Source: Gracilibacteraceae bacterium
GTDB taxonomy: Bacteria; Bacillota; Desulfitobacteriia; Desulfitobacteriales; Syntrophobotulaceae
Direction of reading: 5' to 3'
NCBI GenBank assembly: GCA_031255985.1
Contig: JAIRRL010000204.1
Span: 1 to 8,107, forward strand
Length of the DNA stretch: 8,107 nucleotides
Part shown: positions 1 to 6,388 of the stretch, one piece after another
Layout of the letters: each line of letters opens with the position of its first letter
Position numbering within the stretch: position 1 is the first letter of the stretch
Notes under the pieces: generated by a model
Databases searched by the model: none
What the model was told of the DNA's origin: nothing
The model's input: only the letters and a program-made list of their open reading frames with translations
Position numbers and translations under genes: made by a program

Positions 1-39
1 GCGGAATGGCTGTAACGGGATGCCCGTCTCAAATATCAT
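1..39. other. Left edge, no gene assigned
   Basis: These bases lie upstream of the lepA promoter. They contain a small inverted repeat, ACGGG (15-19) and CCCGT (23-27) around a 3-base loop, which is not followed by a T-run. They could be the tail of an upstream gene or a short intergenic stretch, but too little is present to say which. Confidence 0.3.
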
Positions 40-68
40 TTGGCTGTTCGCGCAAAAAATGCTATAAT
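40..68 (+). promoter_or_regulatory. Housekeeping-type promoter of lepA
   Basis: A -35 box TTGGCT (40-45) is separated by exactly 17 bp from a perfect -10 box TATAAT (63-68). The -10 box is preceded by TG one base upstream (60-61), which makes it an extended -10. Transcription should start near 74-76, leaving a leader of about 28 bases that holds the GGAGG at 91-95. This rules out any lepA start upstream of about 75 on this transcript. The site is predicted from the sequence alone. Confidence 0.8.
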
Positions 69-90
69 GGCGAAAGGTTCATCAAACTAT

Positions 91-95
91 GGAGG
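91..95 (+). promoter_or_regulatory. Shine-Dalgarno site fixing the lepA start
   Basis: GGAGG lies 7 bases before ATG 103. It selects that ATG over the in-frame ATG at 40, which sits in the promoter's -35 box and would not be transcribed. Confidence 0.85.
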
Positions 96-102
96 AACAT
101 CT

Positions 103-1905
103 ATGGCGCAAGCATCGCCGACCATCCGCAATTTTTGCATAATAGCCCATATTGACCATGGAAAATCCACGCTGGCCGACCGTCTGATCGAATATACCGG
201 CGCCATGTCGGCGCGCGAGCTGAAAGAGCAGGTATTGGACTCGATGGATCTGGAGCGCGAGCGCGGCATCACGATTAAACTCCAGGCCGTCCGTTTGCGT
301 TATCCGGCGCGGGACGGGCAGATTTACGAGCTGAATCTTATCGACACGCCGGGACATGTGGATTTTTCCTATGAAGTCTCCCGCAGCCTGGCTGCCTGCG
401 AAGGGGCGCTGCTGGTGGTGGACGCGGCGCAGGGTATCGAGGCCCAGACTTTAGCTAATGTCTACCTGGCGCTGGAAAATGATTTGGAAATAATTCCCAT
501 AATAAACAAGATAGATTTGCCCGGCGCGGAACCGGAGCGGGTGAAAGAGGAAATTGAGGAAATCATCGGCCTGGACTCTTCCGGCGCAATTTTAGCTTCC
601 GCTAAAAATGGCGTGGGGATTGAAGAAATACTCGAAGCGATCGTGCGCCTGATTCCGCCTCCGCGCGGCGACGACGACGCCCCGCTCAGGGCGTTGATTT
701 TCGACTCCAAATTTGATTCTTACCGGGGCGCTATCCCGTATTTGCGCGTTTTTGACGGTTCTGTGCGCAAGGGCGACCAAATCCGCATGATGGCGACGGG
801 CAAAAATTTTGAAGTGACCGAGGTCGGAATTTTTACGCCGCATATGACGCCGGAAGCGGAGCTGAAAGCCGGGACGGTTGGCTATGTGGCCGGCAGCATC
901 AAAAATGTCGCCGATACGCGGGTGGGCGACACGGTCACAGACGACGCCCGCGCCGCCGCCGAGCCGCTGCCCGGTTATAAAAAAGCGGTGTCGATGGTTT
1001 TTTGCGGAATGTATCCGATTGAAGCCTCGGATTTCGGCCGCTTGAAGGACGCGCTGGAAAAACTCCGCCTGAACGACGCCAGTCTCATGTTTGAAAACGA
1101 GACTTCCGCCGCGCTGGGTTTTGGTTTCCGCTGCGGTTTTCTCGGCCTGCTGCACATGGAGATTATTCAGGAGCGCCTGGAACGGGAATTTGACATAGGC
1201 ATCATCACCACCGCGCCCAGCGTCGTCTACCGGGTCACTCTCCTGAGCGGCGAAAGCCTGCTGGTGGACAATCCGGCCCTCATGCCCCCGGCGGCGGAAA
1301 TCGCCGGAGTGGAAGAACCTGTCGTCCGGGCGGTCGTCATGACGCCGGCGGAATTCGTCGGCGCGATCATGGAACTGAACCAGGAAAAGCGGGGCGCGTA
1401 TATCGCGCTGGATTACCTGACCCAAAACCGCGTCAGTCTCAGCTATGACATTCCCCTCAGTGAAATTGTTTATGATTATTTCGATCAGCTAAAATCACGC
1501 TCGAAAGGCTACGCTTCGCTCGACTACGAATTGCGCGGCTATCACGCCGCCGATCTGGTAAAACTTGACATCATGCTGAACGGGGAAGTCGTCGACGCTC
1601 TTTCCTTCATCGTTCATCGCGACAAAGCCTATGTCCGCGGGCGTAAAATCGTGGAAAAACTGCGCCGGCTCATTCCCCGCCAATTATTTGAAGTGCCGGT
1701 GCAGGCCGCCGTGGGTTCCCGCGTGATCGCCCGCGAAACGATTCGCGCGCTGCGCAAGGACGTGCTGGCTAAATGCTACGGCGGCGATATAACCCGCAAG
1801 CGCAAACTGCTGGAAAAGCAGAAAGAGGGTAAAAAACGCATGAAACAGGTCGGCAGCGTCGAGATTCCGCAGGACGCTTTTATGGCTATATTGGAAAGGG
1901 ATTGA
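103..1905 (+). CDS. lepA: Elongation factor 4 (LepA), ribosomal GTPase
   Basis: LepA/EF4 is a translational GTPase that binds the 70S ribosome; roles in back-translocation, stalled ribosomes and initiation or assembly have been proposed. From ATG 103 the protein has 600 residues, the normal family length. The GTPase motifs are all present: G1 AHIDHGKS (15-22), G2 in ERERGITIK (51-59), G3 DTPGH (81-85), G4 NKID (135-138) and an SAK G5. EF-G-like domains follow. The C-terminal LepA-specific domain is intact, with the basic RKRKLLEKQKEGKKRMKQ stretch and the terminal EIPQDAFMAIL segment. It is the first gene after the promoter at 40-68. In many Firmicutes lepA is followed by hemW/hrcA/grpE; here a CsoR-family gene follows 13 bp later. 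The identification is secure. Confidence 0.98.
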   Translation: MAQASPTIRNFCIIAHIDHGKSTLADRLIEYTGAMSARELKEQVLDSMDLERERGITIKLQAVRLRYPARDGQIYELNLIDTPGHVDFSYEVSRSLAACEGALLVVDAAQGIEAQTLANVYLALENDLEIIPIINKIDLPGAEPERVKEEIEEIIGLDSSGAILASAKNGVGIEEILEAIVRLIPPPRGDDDAPLRALIFDSKFDSYRGAIPYLRVFDGSVRKGDQIRMMATGKNFEVTEVGIFTPHMTPEAELKAGTVGYVAGSIKNVADTRVGDTVTDDARAAAEPLPGYKKAVSMVFCGMYPIEASDFGRLKDALEKLRLNDASLMFENETSAALGFGFRCGFLGLLHMEIIQERLEREFDIGIITTAPSVVYRVTLLSGESLLVDNPALMPPAAEIAGVEEPVVRAVVMTPAEFVGAIMELNQEKRGAYIALDYLTQNRVSLSYDIPLSEIVYDYFDQLKSRSKGYASLDYELRGYHAADLVKLDIMLNGEVVDALSFIVHRDKAYVRGRKIVEKLRRLIPRQLFEVPVQAAVGSRVIARETIRALRKDVLAKCYGGDITRKRKLLEKQKEGKKRMKQVGSVEIPQDAFMAILERD

Positions 1906-1918
1906 TCACCGGCTTGCC

Positions 1919-2284
1919 ATGGAAAATTTGAAATCGGCGCGAGAAACCAAATCTGAGCATAAACAGGGCCAAAGTGGCGAACCCGGTCATAGTCACGCGG
2001 GCGAGCATAGCGGCGGCGAACATTTTCATCCCCGGCGCAAGGAAGTGCTGAACCGCCTGGCCCGGATTATCGGGCATTTGGAGGGGATAAAACGGATGGT
2101 GGCGGAAGACGCGGACTGCAGCGAAGTGCTGATTCAACTGTCGGCGGTGCGTTCCGCCTTAAACGGCGCCGGGCGCGTCGTTTTGGACGACCATATCCGC
2201 CATTGCCTCCGGAGCGCTTACGCTGAAAACAATATGGCGGAACTGGAAAAACTCAGCGACGCCATCGCTAAATTTTTGAAATGA
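1919..2284 (+). CDS. CsoR-family metal-sensing repressor with His-rich N-terminal tail
   Basis: The protein has 121 residues and belongs to the all-helical CsoR/RcnR/FrmR (DUF156) family of cytoplasmic repressors, which release DNA on binding metal or on thiol modification. The core (about 40-121) has RLARIIGHLEGIKRM in helix 1 and a Cys67, His92, Cys96 triad. The triad spacing (25 and 4) is the same as Cys36/His61/Cys65 of mycobacterial CsoR, so Cu(I) is the best-supported ligand. A tail of about 37 residues carries six His (14, 24, 26, 30, 35, 37). His35 falls about where RcnR uses an N-terminal His ligand, so Ni/Co or mixed sensing cannot be excluded. The sulfur sensor CstR is, from memory, distinguished by lacking the middle His. 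The ATG has no good Shine-Dalgarno site (AAAGGG is 18 bases away), so the start is less certain. It overlaps the next gene by 4 bp. No copper pump gene or CsoR-like operator is seen in the window. Confidence 0.9.
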   Translation: MENLKSARETKSEHKQGQSGEPGHSHAGEHSGGEHFHPRRKEVLNRLARIIGHLEGIKRMVAEDADCSEVLIQLSAVRSALNGAGRVVLDDHIRHCLRSAYAENNMAELEKLSDAIAKFLK

Positions 2285-2925
2285 ATCTATATCCGATCAA
2301 TCTGAAACTGGAAGGGCGTCTATGCCTGGTCGTCGGCGGCGGCCCGGTGGGCGAGCGTAAAATATCCGGCCTTTTGGAATGTGGGGCCGGGGTGCGGGTA
2401 GTCAGTCCGGGCGCGACCGCGCTGGTGGCGCGTTGGGCGGAAGCCGGCCGGATCACTTTGCTCCGGCGGGAATTTATCCCGGCGGATCTGGCCGGCGTGT
2501 TTCTAGTCCTCGCAGCCACAGACAGCGCAGCGACGAACGAGAAAGTCGCTACGCTGGCGGCCGAACGGGGGCTGCTGGTTAATGTGGCGGATACGCCGCC
2601 GCTCTGTGATTTTTATCTGCCCGCCATTGCCCGGCGCGGCCCGTTAAGCATAGCCGTTTCCACCGGCGGGGTCAGCCCCGGCCTGGCCGCCCGTCTGCGG
2701 GACGAAGCCGCCGCCCTGTGCGGCCCGGAATACGAGGAATATCTTGAACTGCTGGCCGCTTACCGGCAAAAAGCTTTTGCCCTCTGGCCGCGGGAGGAGG
2801 AGGAGCGGCGGGAAATTTTGCTCCGGCTCACGGGGGCGGAGGCGCTGCGGCGACTGGATGAAAACGGTCTGAGCGGGTTGCGCTCATATTTGGCGGATCT
2901 ATGGGCGGAATACGCTCGGTCTTAG
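2281..2925 (+). CDS. sirC: Precorrin-2 dehydrogenase / sirohydrochlorin ferrochelatase (siroheme synthase N-domain type)
   Basis: This cytoplasmic enzyme oxidises precorrin-2 to sirohydrochlorin with NAD+; bifunctional members also insert iron to make siroheme, the cofactor of sulfite and nitrite reductases. The 214-residue protein matches the N-terminal half of CysG and yeast Met8p. It has a Rossmann nucleotide-binding start, VVGGGPVGERK (17-27), then ATD (79-81), and NVAD with Asp104, which lines up with the catalytic Asp104 of CysG. A SxGGxSPxLAxxLR-type segment follows (127-140), and a helical C-terminal part completes it. No uroporphyrinogen methyltransferase domain is fused, so a separate CobA-type enzyme is needed. 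Whether it is also a chelatase cannot be decided from sequence. ATG 2281 overlaps the CsoR stop (ATGA) and has no Shine-Dalgarno site of its own, which points to translational coupling. Confidence 0.92.
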   Translation: MNLYPINLKLEGRLCLVVGGGPVGERKISGLLECGAGVRVVSPGATALVARWAEAGRITLLRREFIPADLAGVFLVLAATDSAATNEKVATLAAERGLLVNVADTPPLCDFYLPAIARRGPLSIAVSTGGVSPGLAARLRDEAAALCGPEYEEYLELLAAYRQKAFALWPREEEERREILLRLTGAEALRRLDENGLSGLRSYLADLWAEYARS

Positions 2926-2949
2926 GGAATCATCTTAGTATCAGGCAAT
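2926..2949. other. Convergent junction without a visible terminator
   Basis: Only 24 bp separate the stops of the two converging operons. No GC-rich hairpin followed by a T-run is present on either strand, so the transcripts may overlap at their 3' ends or end by another mechanism. Confidence 0.5.
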
Positions 2950-3729
2950 TTATTCATTATTAGGTAATATTTCCCAATCGGCTCTGCATTCTTCCTCGCT
3001 GAACCAGACCAGCCGCAGGCGGGAAAATCCGTCCGGAGCCGAGACAAAAGCCGAGACGCCCTTGCTCCATTCCGGCGCGGGCGGCGAGACGCCCGGCGGC
3101 GCCCAGGCCAGATCCCCGGTTTCAGACGCGGCGGCGGCCGTCACGCCTCTGGCCTCCACGAACCAGACGACGGGTTCCGCTTCGTTTTGCGCGCTGGGAT
3201 AAAATTCCGGTTGAATATACATCTCGTCCCGATATACATAAAAAGCAAATCTGGCGCGGCGCGGCGCGGCCGGCAATACTGCGCGGCGCGTTATCCGGGA
3301 GGCCGCGGCCGCGCCGCTGTCGCGGCCGGCGCCGGTCAGATCCAGCGTGACCAAAACCGTATCCGCCCCTTCTGTTTTTATCAGGGCGAGAACATCCCGG
3401 TCCGGGAGCCAGCCGGCCGCGACAGCCCGCTCCCGCAGCAGCGGCAGCGGCGCGCCAAGCCGGAATATGAGCAGTTCGCCGCCGCTTAACGCGGACAGGT
3501 ACTTGCTGTTATGCGACAATTGCAGATCGCTCGCGGCGGCGAAGGGAAGCGTCAGTGAGAACGGACGCTCGTTCTTAAATCCGGGCAGGAGCAATTGGCG
3601 GGCCTGAGCCTCCAGAGCCAGCCATAAAATCAGCTGGCAGAGACAAAGTCCGAGCAGCCAAATCAGACGGGTTTTCCAGGCCCGCCGTTTCTTGCCGCCG
3701 CCATTGTTGTCGCCGCCGCCATCTTTCAC
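2950..3729 (-). CDS. Single-pass membrane protein of unknown function, possible extracytoplasmic beta-propeller fragment
   Basis: I do not recognise a family. The 259-residue protein begins with a Gly/Asn/Asp-rich stretch, a KKRR cluster (13-16) and one hydrophobic helix (about 22-39), giving an N-in, C-out anchor. The cysteines in the helix (29, 31) do not form a lipobox. The outer part has segments like WD40/TolB-type blades: SHNSKYLSALSGGELLIFRL (72-91), GWLPDRDVLALI just after, and SAPDGFSRLRLVW near the end. A small or incomplete propeller is therefore an inference. A middle stretch is rich in Ala and Arg. The start is GTG at 3729 with AAGGAAGG at 3739-3746. It is the last gene of the operon, 16 bp after the phosphodiester glycosidase, and may work with it outside the membrane. 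Confidence 0.8.
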   Translation of the reverse strand: MKDGGGDNNGGGKKRRAWKTRLIWLLGLCLCQLILWLALEAQARQLLLPGFKNERPFSLTLPFAAASDLQLSHNSKYLSALSGGELLIFRLGAPLPLLRERAVAAGWLPDRDVLALIKTEGADTVLVTLDLTGAGRDSGAAAASRITRRAVLPAAPRRARFAFYVYRDEMYIQPEFYPSAQNEAEPVVWFVEARGVTAAAASETGDLAWAPPGVSPPAPEWSKGVSAFVSAPDGFSRLRLVWFSEEECRADWEILPNNE

Positions 3730-3738
3730 CGCCGCCAG

Positions 3739-3746
3739 CCTTCCTT
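3739..3746 (-). promoter_or_regulatory. Ribosome binding site of the 259-residue membrane protein
   Basis: On the minus strand AAGGAAGG lies 9 bases before GTG 3729. Its first base is the last base of the glycosidase's TAA stop, so termination and re-initiation are closely linked. It supports a GTG start where no suitable ATG exists. Confidence 0.7.
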
Positions 3747-4705
3747 TAATCCGCGGCGGCCGCCGGCGTCACCAGCCAGGCCGTGGGTTGATAACGCTCG
3801 CCGAACACATTCCAGAGCCGGTTTACCACCTGCCCGGCGTAAACCATTTCCGCCGACGAGCCTCCGTCCAGGTTAGCCGCCTGAACGGCGCCGTATTCCA
3901 GGAACACGTTCATCAGGTCGCGCAAAGTGGCCCCCATGCTCCAGCCCGGCTGCCGTCCGTCCAGCACGACAAAAATAATCGCTCCGTCCGCCGTTTGGCC
4001 GATGCCCGCGCGCGGGGCCACGCCCCAGCCTCCGTCGCCCACGATCAGCGCCTGCCCGTCCCGGATGAGAAAAGGGGAAAAACTGACCGCTTGCCGTATA
4101 TCGCGCTCCAGCGCCTCGGCCGCGGTCATTTCCGCCAGCACCAGCCGCCCGGCCGCATCCAGGCCGATAAGGCCGAACGTCTCATCTTCCGCCGTATCGC
4201 TCACTACGCGGCCGTCCGCGATGACGAGGCCGTCCGCTTTTATCCCGCCGCCCGGTGCCGGCGCGTAGCCACCGCCGTTTACGCCCGCCGCCGCCCCGTA
4301 CTCCGCCGCCATTTGCGTCAGCATTTGGCCTGGTTTTGCCGCCGCGGCCACCCGCACGCTTTGCGGATCGCTGACCAGCATCACCAGACCGCGAAAGGAG
4401 CGGCCGCTGATTTTTTCAATCCGCAGACCGCCCGCCGGATCCAGGTAAACATTTTCCTGCCCGGTCAGCACGGGTTCCACGGTCACTCCCTCCGCCCCGT
4501 AAGAGGCGGCTATTTCACGCGCGCGTTCCGGCGGCAGAAACAACTCCGCCGCCTGTGGATGGCGGGAAGTCAGAATCGCTCCCACCGCCAGCGTTTTTAC
4601 CGCGTCAAACGGCCCGTAAAAAAGAATCGCCGGGCCGGTCGCGATCAAAAAGACCGCGTTCAAGAGGATAAACAGCGCCGCTTTCCGCAGGCGGCCGCGC
4701 TTCAC
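3746..4705 (-). CDS. Membrane-anchored phosphodiester glycosidase (NAGPA/DUF2233 family)
   Basis: Members related to the mammalian 'uncovering enzyme' cleave sugar phosphodiesters such as alpha-GlcNAc-1-phosphodiesters; bacterial ones are thought to act on cell-surface glycans. From GTG 4705 the protein has 319 residues: a basic start, one membrane helix (about 9-30), a linker, then the catalytic domain outside the membrane. Family motifs are VNGGGY (142-147), PRAGIG with Arg232 (as in the usual PRTAIG), DGR (249-251) and LDGGSS (279-284), the last holding the probable catalytic Asp. A longer open frame extends to 4786 but lies inside the loader gene. GTG 4705 makes a 4-bp GTGA overlap with the loader stop and has a Shine-Dalgarno site at 4713-4720. 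Substrate is unknown; wall teichoic acid, exopolysaccharide or wall glycan are all possible. Confidence 0.88.
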   Translation of the reverse strand: MKRGRLRKAALFILLNAVFLIATGPAILFYGPFDAVKTLAVGAILTSRHPQAAELFLPPERAREIAASYGAEGVTVEPVLTGQENVYLDPAGGLRIEKISGRSFRGLVMLVSDPQSVRVAAAAKPGQMLTQMAAEYGAAAGVNGGGYAPAPGGGIKADGLVIADGRVVSDTAEDETFGLIGLDAAGRLVLAEMTAAEALERDIRQAVSFSPFLIRDGQALIVGDGGWGVAPRAGIGQTADGAIIFVVLDGRQPGWSMGATLRDLMNVFLEYGAVQAANLDGGSSAEMVYAGQVVNRLWNVFGERYQPTAWLVTPAAAAD

Positions 4706-5448
4706 GCGGACTCTCCCCCCAGTTCCCGCTCCTTGTGCAGCAGATGGCGGATGTCTCTGGCCGCCGTGAGGCGAAACTGGCGGCAAAGCAGCACCAGACG
4801 GGAGACGGCGCGATTACCCAAGCAGTCCTCTATATCGGGCAGCGTCAAATTAGTGGTGACTACCGTCGGCAATTGTTCGTTCAGCCGGTAGTTCAGTATG
4901 GTGTAAATGCGGCCGCTTACCCATTCGGTGTAATTATGCGCGCCGAGGTCGTCCAAAATAAGCACGGGCACGGAGCGGGCCTGATCCATGATTTCCCGCT
5001 CCCGCGTCTGACTGTCGCCGTCAAAGGAAGCGCGAAGCTGATCAAGCAGATCCGGCACGATCAGAAAAAGCACCCGGCCGGATTGGGCAATGATTTCATT
5101 GGCGATGCAAGCCGCGAGAAAAGTCTTGCCGGTTCCTACGTCGCCCGTGAGCATTAAGCCGACGGCGGCCGGGTCAATCATAACCCGGCCGGCAAAATCG
5201 CGCGCCTCCTGAAAGGCTTTGCGCGCCCGCGTCAAATGCTCGCCGGTATAAAAGTCAAAGCGAAAATTGTCGAAACGACATTGCCGCATGGCTTTTGGCA
5301 AACCGGCCTGCCGGAAAGCCTGATCCGCCTTTTTTTGCGTCATGCACTCGCAGGAAACGGCCTCGTCTCCCCGCAGGACGACGCCCCGGCCGCCGCAGAG
5401 CGGACAATCCGCGCTCTGCTCCGCATGAGTTTTCCCGTAATCCGCCAT
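4702..5448 (-). CDS. DnaI/DnaC-type replicative helicase loader, AAA+ ATPase
   Basis: DnaI/DnaC proteins bind the hexameric replicative helicase and place it on single-stranded DNA at origins or stalled forks. The 248-residue protein has a Cys-rich, probably zinc-binding N-terminus (CPLC at 15-18, CEC at 33-35) and a helical linker. The AAA+ core has Walker A GDVGTGKT (102-109), Walker B LILDDLG (163-169), sensor-I TTN (198-200) and NRAVSRL (212-218), which provides the likely arginine finger (Arg213 or Arg217). It is shorter than B. subtilis DnaI (about 310 residues). The ATG at 5448 is preceded by AGAGGGG at about 11 bases. IstB, the IS21 partner ATPase, is the main look-alike, but the N-terminal zinc motif and the neighbouring DnaD-domain gene favour a chromosomal loader. 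The pair parallels the adjacent dnaB-dnaI genes of Bacillus. Confidence 0.92.
   Translation of the reverse strand: MADYGKTHAEQSADCPLCGGRGVVLRGDEAVSCECMTQKKADQAFRQAGLPKAMRQCRFDNFRFDFYTGEHLTRARKAFQEARDFAGRVMIDPAAVGLMLTGDVGTGKTFLAACIANEIIAQSGRVLFLIVPDLLDQLRASFDGDSQTREREIMDQARSVPVLILDDLGAHNYTEWVSGRIYTILNYRLNEQLPTVVTTNLTLPDIEDCLGNRAVSRLVLLCRQFRLTAARDIRHLLHKERELGGESA
4713..4720 (-). promoter_or_regulatory. Shine-Dalgarno site fixing the glycosidase GTG start
   Basis: The minus strand reads GGGGGGAG about 7 bases before GTG 4705. Together with the GTGA overlap it favours this start over the ATG at 4786, which would add 27 residues read out of frame from the loader gene and place them before the basic membrane-anchor start. 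Confidence 0.75.
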
Positions 5449-5491
5449 TTTCCGCCCAACCCCTCTTTCATTGCTATCCGGGCGCCCCCCT
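5449..5491. other. Leader between the hairpin repeats and the loader gene
   Basis: This stretch holds the AGAGGGG ribosome binding site of the loader and a short perfect palindrome GGGCGCCC (5480-5487). No -10/-35 promoter for the loader is evident, so it probably depends on the promoter at 6376-6405. Confidence 0.4.
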
Positions 5492-5588
5492 GTCTCCTGA
5501 TCCCATAGGGGACGCCGCCTACGGCGTCCCGCGTCTCCTGATCCCGTAGGGGACGCCGCCTACGGCGTCCCGCGTCTCCTGATCCCGT
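5492..5588. repeat. 2.4 copies of a 41-bp tandem repeat with an internal hairpin
   Basis: Copy 1 is 5492-5532, copy 2 is 5533-5573 and a partial third copy is 5574-5588 (first 15 bases). Copies 1 and 2 differ at one base (A versus G at unit position 15). Each full copy has perfect 9-bp arms GGGACGCCG and CGGCGTCCC around the loop CCTA (5509-5530 and 5550-5571). An alternative stem CCGTAGG/CCTACGG (5544-5550 with 5559-5565) overlaps the first, so the two folds exclude each other. There is no T-run after the hairpins, so they are not standard intrinsic terminators. They lie in the gap between the DnaD-domain gene and the loader gene. A REP-like dispersed element or an RNA processing/attenuation element are the main readings. 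Confidence 0.9.
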
Positions 5589-5591
5589 CTT

Positions 5592-6332
5592 TCAGTTCAG
5601 ATAAATATCGTCGTAAAGAGTGTCCTTCTTTACCTGTTTTCTTCTCGTCCGCTTCTTCCCGCCGCCGCCCTTGCTCTGACGGAATCTCTCGTCTTCCGCC
5701 TCGACTTCCGCGACCGTGCGCAGTCCTTTTTTCTCCCATTCCCGTAAAATACTGTCTAAATATTTGGGAACCAGCTTCCCCATTTCCACGCCCTTGCGCA
5801 GAACCAGGTGGAGCATTTCTTCCGAATGACCGTCCAGCAGCCAGCTTCGCACCAGATCACATTCGATTTCGCTTAATGGACGTCCTCTTTCCTTTTCATA
5901 AAGCTCTATAAAAGATTTTTCCGACTGCGCCAGTTTGGGATCAGGGCGGGAGTTCCCGTTTGCCGGTTTGCGGGCGGCGCTTTTCTTCTCATTGTATATG
6001 GTGATGCCCCATCTTTCAAAAAGCTGCTCCAGCAGACCGCTGAAATCCAAATTCGCCTCGCGGCGCGTTCCCCCCGTTTTCAGCACCAGTTTTTCTTCCA
6101 AGGCCCGAATTACGCGATCAAAGGCGGGACGGCTGATTCCCATTTTTTCCCTGATGAGTTCGCCGTCATACCCGCCGCGCCAGGCGCCGGTCTGGATCAC
6201 ATGGATGAGGAACATCATTTCTTCCGCGGTCAGCCCCATTTTCGCGTAATAATCAAGCAATATGGCCGGCACGGCGACCGCGCCGGAAAAAAATAGATCC
6301 GAAATAAACTCATTGCAGACATTCTCCGGCAT
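5592..6332 (-). CDS. DnaD-domain replication initiation protein
   Basis: DnaD-family proteins help remodel DNA and recruit helicase and loader at the origin and at restart sites in Firmicutes and their phages. From ATG 6332 the protein has 246 residues. An N-terminal winged-helix region (about 6-104) is followed by a variable linker. The DDBH2/DnaB_2 domain (about 140-206) starts at FIELYEKERGRPLSEIE and ends with the family's YxxxIxxxW motif as YLDSILREW (191-199), then EKKGLRTVAE. A basic tail (GGGGKKRTRRKQVKK) may bind DNA. An in-frame TTG at 6350 would add 6 residues, but GGAGG at 6338-6342 lies 5 bases before the ATG. It is first in the operon, upstream of the helicase loader. Chromosomal DnaD/DnaB homologue or phage-like replisome organiser are both possible names. 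Confidence 0.9.
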   Translation of the reverse strand: MPENVCNEFISDLFFSGAVAVPAILLDYYAKMGLTAEEMMFLIHVIQTGAWRGGYDGELIREKMGISRPAFDRVIRALEEKLVLKTGGTRREANLDFSGLLEQLFERWGITIYNEKKSAARKPANGNSRPDPKLAQSEKSFIELYEKERGRPLSEIECDLVRSWLLDGHSEEMLHLVLRKGVEMGKLVPKYLDSILREWEKKGLRTVAEVEAEDERFRQSKGGGGKKRTRRKQVKKDTLYDDIYLN

Positions 6333-6337
6333 ACCTA

Positions 6338-6342
6338 CCTCC
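6338..6342 (-). promoter_or_regulatory. Shine-Dalgarno site fixing the DnaD-protein start
   Basis: GGAGG on the minus strand sits 5 bases before ATG 6332. It lies downstream of the alternative TTG at 6350 and so argues against that longer start. Confidence 0.85.
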
Positions 6343-6370
6343 GAACTCAAGGCGACGATGTTTTCTGTCC

Positions 6371-6388
6371 GTTTTATTATAACAAAAC
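6371..6388. promoter_or_regulatory. Near-perfect dyad centred on the -10 box, possible operator
   Basis: GTTTTATTATAACAAAAC reads the same on both strands except for one symmetric pair (16 of 18 positions). It covers the whole -10 box. AT-rich promoters can look symmetric by chance, so this is only a candidate repressor site. A further pair, GCGCT (6418-6414) and AGCGC (6394-6390), flanks the -35 box. Confidence 0.3.

Noticed and set aside
592..1425. Open frame of 277 codons on the - strand inside lepA
   Set aside because: It is an antisense shadow of a fully conserved gene, with no ribosome binding site or recognisable domain.
3601..3672. Lipoprotein signal in the 259-residue membrane protein
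   Set aside because: The cysteines at 29 and 31 are preceded by Leu, not Gly, Ala or Ser, so there is no lipobox. A plain membrane anchor fits better.
3692..4891. Open frame of 399 codons on the + strand opposite the glycosidase
   Set aside because: It is Arg/Pro/His-rich without a domain and spans three real minus-strand genes, so it is an antisense shadow.
4702..5448. IstB, the helper ATPase of an IS21 element
   Set aside because: No IstA transposase or terminal inverted repeats are nearby. The Cys-rich N-terminus and the adjacent DnaD-domain gene fit a helicase loader.
5509..5571. Intrinsic terminators after the DnaD-domain gene
   Set aside because: The stems are strong but no T-run follows on either strand, and the same loader operon continues downstream.
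5492..5588. CRISPR array
   Set aside because: The alternating blocks superficially suggest repeats and spacers, but the blocks between repeats are identical to each other, and no cas gene is present. It is a plain tandem repeat.
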